Positions 58,191 to 64,000 of a stretch of DNA of 64,000 bases are shown one piece after another; position 1 is the first letter of the stretch; the number at the start of each line of letters is the position of its first letter. The stretch comes from DATCJA01 sp963814955 (lineage in GTDB: Bacteria; Acidobacteriota; Vicinamibacteria; Vicinamibacterales; UBA2999). The notes below the pieces were generated by a model that was given only the letters and a program-made list of their open reading frames with translations, searched no databases and was not told the origin of the DNA. The position numbers and the translations under genes were made by a program. The DNA is taken from the NCBI GenBank assembly GCA_963814955.1, contig CAWFEX010000001.1:124001-188000 (forward strand). The letters are read 5' to 3'.

Positions 58191-58240
58191 GACCGGGGTC
58201 AGACCCGGGGTCAGACCCCGGGTCTGACCCCGGTCTAAGC
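58191..58240. repeat. Nested palindrome of GGGGTCAGACCC units
   Basis: Units of GGGGTCAGACCC and its complement form a 48-bp near-perfect palindrome with several alternative foldings, immediately after the dehydrogenase stop. The motif could end transcription or be a REP-like insertion. Confidence 0.8.
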
Positions 58241-58277
58241 ATGTCGAACGGCAAGTTGTTGCTTTTCAATGCGTTGC

Positions 58278-58319
58278 GGTCTGTTTCGGGCGAGAAACGG
58301 ACCGAGAAACGGACCGTTT
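58278..58319 (+). promoter_or_regulatory. Operator-like repeats before TonB receptor 4
   Basis: Two direct copies of GAGAAACGGACC (58292-58303 and 58304-58315), a near-perfect inverted partner GGTCTGTTTC at 58278-58287, and a perfect AAACGG-A-CCGTTT at 58307-58319, just upstream of a -35 box at 58325. Confidence 0.55.
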
Positions 58320-58324
58320 TGGTA

Positions 58325-58354
58325 TTGACTGAGCTTGCTCAAATAGTTTAGTTT
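58325..58354 (+). promoter_or_regulatory. Sigma-70-type promoter of TonB receptor 4
   Basis: TTGACT (58325-58330) and TAGTTT (58349-58354) with an 18-nt spacer, leading to the receptor start at 58412. The start is preceded by GAGGAGG. Confidence 0.5.
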
Positions 58355-58411
58355 GCCGAGGCCCAAAGATTCATATCTGGCCACAGTTATCTTCTGGGCG
58401 AGGAGGAGTCA

Positions 58412-61361
58412 ATGAAATCGGGTGTCGCGAGATGGCTCATGGTCGTCGCGATCCTGCTCGTGCCTGCAATGGCACTGGCGCAGGAGGCGACGATCTCTGG
58501 TACCGTCACCGATGCGACCGGCGGCGTGCTGCCGGGCGTCACGGTTACGGCCGTTCACGAGGCCACGGGTAATACGTTCGTGGGCGTGACCGATGAACGT
58601 GGCATTTTTCGCATTCCTGCCCGCGTAGGTGGTTATCGCCTTACCGCGGAGTTGTCGGGTTTTACCAGCGTCACGCGTAGCGGCGTCAACCTGCTCATCG
58701 GACAGACCGCTGCCGTCAACATGCAGATGACCGTCACGGGCGTGGCGGAGACTGTCACCGTCACCGGTGAGGCGCCGCTCCTCAACACGACGCAGTCCAC
58801 GATTTCGGGCAACATCGACCCGCGCCAGATGCAGGAGCTGCCGATCCAGGGACGTGAGTGGACGTCGCTCGCGCTGCTGGCGCCGGGCAACCGCACCAAC
58901 GCGGCGGGTGCCACGCCGATCGAGGACCGTGGCGACGTGCGCGAGTTCCAGCTCAACATGGACGGCCAGCAGGTGACCAACAACATCGGTCCCGGCGCGC
59001 AGCCGCGGTTCAGCCGCGACTCGATCGGCGAGTTCCAGTTCATCTCGAACCGGTTCGACGCCACGCAGGGCCGCTCGTCGGGCGTGCAGGTGAACGCGAT
59101 CACCCGCTCCGGAACGAACCAGTTCGCCGGGAGCTTTGGCGGTTACTTCCAGGACTCGGACTGGAACGCCGAAGACCACGTGTTGAACCAGGTCGTCCCT
59201 GGCTCGGAGCAGCAGTACAGCTGGTCGCTCGGCGGCCCGGTGCTGCGCGACAGGCTCCACTTCTTCGGCAACTTCGAATACCGCCGCGAGCCGCGGACCA
59301 TGACGCCGAACACGTTCGTGCCGGCGTTCAATGCCGTCACGCTGTCGGGCAAGGAGTCGATGAAGCTCGCCACCCTGCGCCTCGACTACCAGTTCAATCC
59401 GTCGCATCGCCTGATGGTGAAGGGCAACACGGCCCGCTATCTCGTGCCGTTCAGCGACGTTGGTGCGAATCACCCGGCCAACGCGGGCGACCTCAACGAG
59501 TCGACGAACAACATGGTCCTCCAGTTGACGTCGGTGCTCGGCGGCAACATGGTGAACGACGTCAAGTTCGGTCCGTCGAGCTTCAAGTTCAAGGAAGCCA
59601 ATCTGACAACCTGGTCGAACCACTGGCTGAAGGACCGCGGGATCACCAACGGCCACCCGCGCATCCAGTTCAACGGCTTCAATATCACCGGCAACAACAA
59701 CTGGCCGCGCTACCAGCTCCAGGACATCTGGACGCTGCGCGACGACGTGACGATGTCCTACAACGCACGTGGCCGGCACGACGTGAAGGTTGGCGGCGAG
59801 GTGCTGTGGGCCGGCATGACCTCGAACAACTGCGCCCGCTGCATGGGCAACATCGTCGCGCGCGGCGCACCGGCCGGTCTGCCGAACCGCCCGACGAACG
59901 ACCAGTTGACCGCCTGGTTCCCCGAGGCCTACAACGTGGACACGTGGAACCTCAACGCGCTGAACCCGTGGATTCAGCGGTACATCATCGGGATTGCCGA
60001 CAAGTTCCCGATTCGTCACTCTCATCCGAAGTACGGTGCGTGGCTGCAGGACGACTGGTCGGTCACCGATCGGCTCACGCTCAACCTTGGCCTTCGGTAC
60101 GACTTCATCAAGAACGCCACAAACCAGGAGCGGGTCGTTGAGCCGTGGATGATGCCGAACCGTCCCCAGGACAACGACAACATCCAGCCGCGCCTCGGCT
60201 TCGCGTACCAGCTCAACGAGCAGACCGTGCTGCGCGGCGGCGCGGGGCTGTACTACCCGGACGTGATCGGCAGCCAGTTCTCGCACTCGAACCGGTTTGC
60301 GCAGCTGATTTACGTGACGATTCCGAACGACGGGCGTGCCGGACTTCGCGACCAACCCGTTCAACGGGCCGACGCCGAACTACGCACAGGCCATCGCGCG
60401 GTCCTGCGACGTAGCTGGCCGCATCCCGAACTGCTACGAGCGTGCGTCGGAAGAGCTTGCGCCACCGGCGGAGTTCGCGGCAGCTCACGGACACGTGGCA
60501 GATGTCGTTCGGTGTCCAGCGCCAGTTGCGGGCCGACCTCGGCATCGAGGTGGACTACATCCACAACCGGAGCCGCAACGAGAAAGTGCTGCACAACAAC
60601 GTGAACATGCTGTACAGCGAGACGACGGGCGCGAACCTGCCGTTTACGCCACTTGCCAACCGTCTGTTTCCGAGCCTACGGTGCGATCGGCTACTACGCG
60701 TACACCGGCCGGTCGGACTACGACGGACTGCAGACGACGGTCACGAAGAGGTTCAGCAACCGGTGGCAGTTCTCGGGCAACTACACGCTGTCGCGGATCG
60801 AGAACGACGAGCCGTCGCAGCCGCTCATCGGCCAGCAGCTCGTGCCGTTCGCGGTCGCCGCCGGACATGGGCGGTGAGTACGGCATTGCGGTCACCGACC
60901 AGCGGCATCGGGCGGTGTTCAACGGCATCTGGGAGTCGGTCGTGGCTTCCAGTTGAGCGGCCTCTACTTCTTCGGTTCGGGCCAGCGGCAGGAAACCGGG
61001 TGCGGCGGCGACCGCCGCGATCAGCAGGGCGCTTCACCGCCAGGACGTCTGTGTGCGGCTGGGTTCAACGTGGCTGGCGGCATTCCGGCTCCTGGTGTCC
61101 CGGGCACCATCATCGTGCCGCGCAACAACTTCGTCCAGGATCCGATTCATCGCGTCGACATGCGCCTCCAGCAGCGGATTCCGCTTGGCGGCCGCGTGTC
61201 GATCGACGGGAAGCTCGAGGTATTCAACCTGTTCGACCGTGCGAACTATCCAGTCGTACGTGCTGGACATGAGCAGCCCTCAGTTCGGGGAGCCCGAACC
61301 CGAGCACGAACATCTCGTACGCGCCGCGCACGATGCGCTGGGCTTCCGGCTGCAGTTCTAG
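58412..61361 (+). pseudogene. TonB-dependent receptor, Oar-like (receptor 4), with about eight frameshifts in its last third
   Basis: The first 1.9 kb reads intact: signal peptide to about residue 24 (MALAQ), regulatory-like domain (GTVTDATGGVLPGVTVT), plug (LPIQGREWTSLALLAPG, RFDATQGRSSG) and the first part of the barrel. From about 60337 the homologous sequence jumps between frames: DFATNPFNGPTPNY, TWQMSFGVQRQL, AYGAIGYYAYTGRSDYDG, DMGGEYGIAVTDQRHRAVF, LSGLYFFGSGQ ... LEVFNLFDRANY, SYVLDMSSPQ, STNISYAPRTM and LGFRLQF, about eight single-base changes. All the pieces are present and well conserved, ending in Phe at 61361, and the length is 3n+1 as expected from the net shift. This looks like uncorrected sequence error rather than old decay. 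A strong terminator follows. Confidence 0.8.
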
Positions 61362-61363
61362 AA

Positions 61364-61407
61364 CCGGATTCGGGATCCGGGATCCGGGATCCGGATCCGG
61401 GGTCCGG
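61364..61407. repeat. Heptamer repeat H14 (GGGATCC type)
   Basis: Three tandem GGGATCC/GGATCCG heptamers and two degenerate ones, between receptor 4 and the terminator hairpin. The unit GGATCC is itself palindromic. Confidence 0.85.
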
Positions 61408-61413
61408 AAACGG

Positions 61414-61451
61414 AAGGGCCGGGCAGGCAACTGCCCGGCCCTTCGTCTTTT
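61414..61451 (+). terminator. Intrinsic terminator of TonB receptor 4
   Basis: Perfect 13-bp stem AAGGGCCGGGCAG with a GCAA tetraloop, followed by CGTCTTTT. It lies 53 nt after the receptor stop. On the opposite strand it would also lie just beyond the probable original end of the acetamidase gene. Confidence 0.8.
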
Positions 61452-61469
61452 GGGCGCCGCCCTTGTTTG

Positions 61470-62608
61470 TCAGTTCGAGAGAAAGAGACTCTTCGGGATC
61501 CTGGCAGCACGAGCTGCGCGAGGTCGACGGCCTCTGCTACCTGAAAATCCACCGCGAGGCTCGCCAGCGAAAATGCCTTCGCCGGTGTGAGGCCCTTCTC
61601 CTCGACCAGGAACTTCACTGTCTCGGTGACCGACATTCGCATCGCCCGATCGAGGTCCAGGTCGATCCCCATCAAAATGTAGTGAGTCGCCGTTTCGGCG
61701 CGTGGCGCTGATATCGACTTTCCCTTGTGGAGGACGAACCGGAAGACGCCCGTCAGCGACTGCTCGAGTGCATTCCCGCTCACCTCGCCGTTTCCCTGCG
61801 CGCCGTGCGGGTCCCCGACATAGAAGAGGGCCCCGGGCTGAAACACGGGCAGATACAGCTTGCTGCCGATCCCGAGATCCTTGAGGTCCATGTTTCCGCC
61901 GTATGGACCCGGCGGCGTGGAATTCTGGACCCCGGGCACAGTCACGCCGGGTTGACCGACAACCGGGTTTCGAGGCGCCACGGCCATGATTCCCATGAAC
62001 GGCGCGAAGGGAATGTGGATGGACTCTGAGAACAGCACCACCTGGCGGCCATTCACCGAACCCGTGCGCAGCACATGACGTGTTCCGGCAGGAATATCGA
62101 GCGGCGAATCGCCCTGACGCGTTCCCGGGTAGTCCGAGCCGAGCACGCCGCTGGCCGGTCCGGTCGTGTTGACGCCGAATGGCGCACGCGCGCTCAGTTC
62201 GATGACTTCGACTTCGAGCATGTCGCCCGGCTCTGCGCCGGCGACCGCAACCGGGCCGGTCAGAATATGCGCACCTCCTCGACCCTCACGGGAACGGCCG
62301 CCCCGTGATGCCCAGAAGTCCCGAACGTCCTGCAGGATTTCGTTTCGCGCAATGCCGAACTCGGCGAGGAACGTATCCGGGTCCTGGGCCTGCGTTGCGC
62401 CGTGGTGGGACAGCGTATCCATCCGGACGGTCTGACCGGATTTGATCGTCACGACCGGCGCCTTGTCGATCGGAATCCATCCCCATGTGACCGTCTCGGG
62501 TCGTGAAGGCACATGATGATCGGCCGCCGTAGGATTCTGACCGGACGATACCGTCGATGCCGCAACCAACGCTGTCACGATTGCGAAAGTCGAGAGGCGA
62601 TGACCCAT
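61470..62608 (-). pseudogene. Acetamidase/formamidase family protein, secreted, frameshift near C-terminus
   Basis: Secreted hydrolase of the FmdA/AmdA (acetamidase/formamidase) family, about 380 residues. ATG 62608 starts a signal peptide (ATALVAASTVSSGQ). Family blocks are GQTVRMDTLSHHGATQ, HILTGPVAVAGAEPGDMLEVEV, GTRHVLRTGSVNGRQVVLF, PPGPYGGNMDLKDLG, YVGDPHGAQGNGEVSG and YILMGIDLDLDRAM. The uninterrupted reading runs on to 61358 through the terminator and the GGGATCC repeats and gives an odd tail. In the neighbouring frame the expected ending ARIPKSLFLSN appears with a stop at 61470, so one base is probably missing near 61500. Restored, the gene ends 19 nt before the terminator. Confidence 0.8.
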
Positions 62609-62782
62609 CGGTGGACCATACGCCTGAGCACTTCGGGGAGTCAACTCCACGCATGGCGGTATTCGATTATTGCAGCGCCCCGAAGCGCTTTTCTATCGAG
62701 GTGCTACGAGGGCCAACGGGCCTTGATAGGTCGCCACAGTGCCCTTGACTGGGGCGCGAGGGGTATCTACGCTTTGATCCCA

Positions 62783-64000
62783 ATGAGATTAACGTTGACC
62801 TCGGCGCGGGCATCAGCCGTTCTCGCCTTCACCCTGCTGACGGTCGGAGACGTCGGCACGCCCTATGCTCAGACCGCGGTGCGTTGGATGGCCGCTGGGA
62901 CGCTCACTGCATCCAATGCGGGTGAGGACGACCATCTCGGTGCGGGCAATGCGCTCACCGGCGTGGCACTCCAGGTGAGTCGCGACGGCCGCACGCTCGC
63001 CGTTGCCGCGCCACACGAAGACAGCGTCGCCCGCGGCATCAACGGTGACCAGAAGGACGACTCCGCGTTCGACGCTGGCGCGGTGTACGTGTTCACCCGA
63101 AACGGCTCGGACTGGGTCCAGCAGGCGTACATCAAGGCTTCCAACGCCCAGTCGGGAGATCAGTTCGGATTCGCCGTTGCGCTCAGCGGCGACGGCAACA
63201 CGCTTGCCGTTGCGGCAAATTTCGAAGACAGCGGCGCGGCCGGCATCAACGGCAATCAGGCAGACGAGTCCGCGAGCGGCGCAGGTGCCGTGTATGTGTT
63301 CGTCCGAAACGGCGCCACATGGACGCAGCAGGCGTATATCAAGGCGTCGAACGCCGGTGAGGGGGACCGATTCGGCTATTCGCTGGCGTTGAGTGACGAG
63401 GGCAATACGCTCTCGGTGGGCACGATTGGGGAAGACAGCGGATCGACAGGGACGAGCGGGAATCAGGCAGACAATTCTGCGCAGCAGGCAGGTGCCGTAT
63501 ACGTATTCACGCGCAGCGGCGAGCACGTGGACGCAGCAGGCCTACCTCAAAGCGTCGAACACGCAGGCGGGCGACATGTTCGGCTTCTGCGTGGCGTTGA
63601 GCGCCGATGGCAACACGCTGGGCGTTTGCGCGTACGACGAAGACAGCAGCGCCGAAGGCATCGATGGAGATCAGGCCGACAACAGCACTAATGGATCCGG
63701 CGCGGCCTACATTCTGGTTCGCAGCGGAGGCGCCTGGCGTCAGCAGGCATACGTGAAAGCGTCCAACACGACAATCCAAGGCGCCTTTGGCGCCGCGATC
63801 GCGATGAGCGGCGACGGTAACACGCTGGCGATTTGCGCAGTCGACGAGGATGGCCTGACCCCCGGCGTCGGCGCGGTTCAGTGGCAGGCTGACCGCAAGG
63901 CGGCAGAGCGAACGCGCGTCCCCGAGGATTCGGCCGGCGCCGTGTACGTGTACGAACGACGCGGTGCCACCTGGTCGTTTCAGACGTATATCAAATCGTC
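62783..64000 (+). pseudogene. Secreted FG-GAP-like repeat protein, one frameshift, 3' end outside window
   Basis: Secreted repeat protein. ATG 62783 starts a signal peptide (to about residue 30, GTPYAQ). Then come repeats of about 58 residues: ASNAxxGDxFGxxVALSxDGNTLAVAAxxED, then GINGxQxDxSAxxAGAVYVFxRxGxxWxQQAYIK; at least five copies are seen, a beta-propeller-like pattern (FG-GAP/integrin-alpha type). At about 63521 the pattern moves to the +1 frame (STWTQQAYLKASNTQAGDMFG) and stays open to the window edge, so an extra G (GGC-G-AGC) is likely. The restored protein is over 400 residues long so far. Probably extracellular or envelope-bound; ligand unknown. Confidence 0.8.

Noticed and set aside
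60330..61361. Programmed frameshifting in receptor 4
   Set aside because: About eight shifts in both directions at unrelated sites, also reaching into neighbouring genes, fit indel errors or decay, not a programmed site.
1..64000. tRNA, rRNA or riboswitch genes
   Set aside because: I looked for T-loop, rRNA and common riboswitch core patterns by eye and found none; a covariance search would be needed to exclude weak ones.

Overview
The window is 64 kb of GC-rich bacterial chromosome with about 52 recognisable protein genes and no rRNA, tRNA, CRISPR array, phage module or transposase that I can see. Four large Oar-like TonB-dependent receptors with an N-terminal carboxypeptidase-regulatory-like domain, repeated small DUF6152-type secreted proteins, DUF5916 and DUF3500 proteins, NHL-type beta-propellers and a wealth of secreted one-domain enzymes point to an Acidobacteriota genome, most likely Vicinamibacteria (inference from gene families, not from a marker gene).

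Layout. 1-3.8 kb (minus): SDR, gamma-glutamyltransferase, DUF3500 protein. 4.0-7.0 kb: TonB receptor 1. 7.1-12.1 kb: a compact plus-strand operon coding a split ThDP decarboxylase (alpha and beta), an acyl-CoA dehydrogenase, a MmgE/PrpD protein and an MFS carrier. 12.2-14.5 kb (minus): NHL protein, GlcG/HbpS-like protein, DUF6152 protein. 14.7-20.7 kb (plus): a frameshifted secreted protein, a solute-binding protein, two tandem NHL paralogues and a DASS anion carrier. 20.9-24.8 kb (minus): DUF5916 protein and a c-heme/Vgb-like propeller. 25-32 kb: secreted unknown, class I fumarase, a remnant of a TonB receptor, a DUF6152 plus ~373-aa cassette, TonB receptor 2. 32.4-37.6 kb: a complete tripartite tricarboxylate transporter (TctC, TctB, TctA) coupled to a second MmgE/PrpD and an SDR. 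37.7-39.2 kb: a second copy of the DUF6152 cassette. 39.3-43.5 kb (minus): DctA-like and KgtP-like carriers, a diheme cytochrome c, a DUF6152 protein. 43.7-51.6 kb (plus): secreted unknowns, an inverted near-identical DUF6152 copy, a PuuE-like deacetylase, ABM monooxygenase, frameshifted D-2-hydroxyacid dehydrogenase, MFS carrier and two metallo-beta-lactamase-fold proteins. 51.9-62.6 kb: TonB receptor 3, AtzG-like protein with amidase, cupin, tartrate-dehydrogenase-like enzyme, TonB receptor 4 (many frameshifts) and an acetamidase/formamidase. 62.8 kb to the end: an FG-GAP-like repeat protein running off the window.

Together the genes describe scavenging of small organic acids: DASS, TTT, DctA, KgtP and two further MFS carriers, with fumarase, tartrate/isopropylmalate-type dehydrogenase, two MmgE/PrpD enzymes and an alpha-keto-acid-type decarboxylase inside; TonB receptors, propellers and small secreted proteins act at the envelope.

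The most unusual layer is between genes. At least fifteen intergenic sites carry short tandem repeats, mostly of 7-bp period, usually as two arms that are approximate reverse complements. The heptamer differs from site to site while the architecture stays the same, most sites abut a start codon, and several of the genes behind them have no visible Shine-Dalgarno. Dispersed hairpin elements (three copies of a 51-bp double hairpin, several copies of a TCCGGCT hairpin) add a second layer. Other points of interest are the strictly conserved His-His-Ser at the predicted mature N-terminus of five DUF6152 proteins, an inverted pair of DUF6152 genes with almost identical mature parts but unrelated signal peptides, and a cluster of single-base frameshifts between 60.3 and 63.5 kb that looks more like sequence error than biology.
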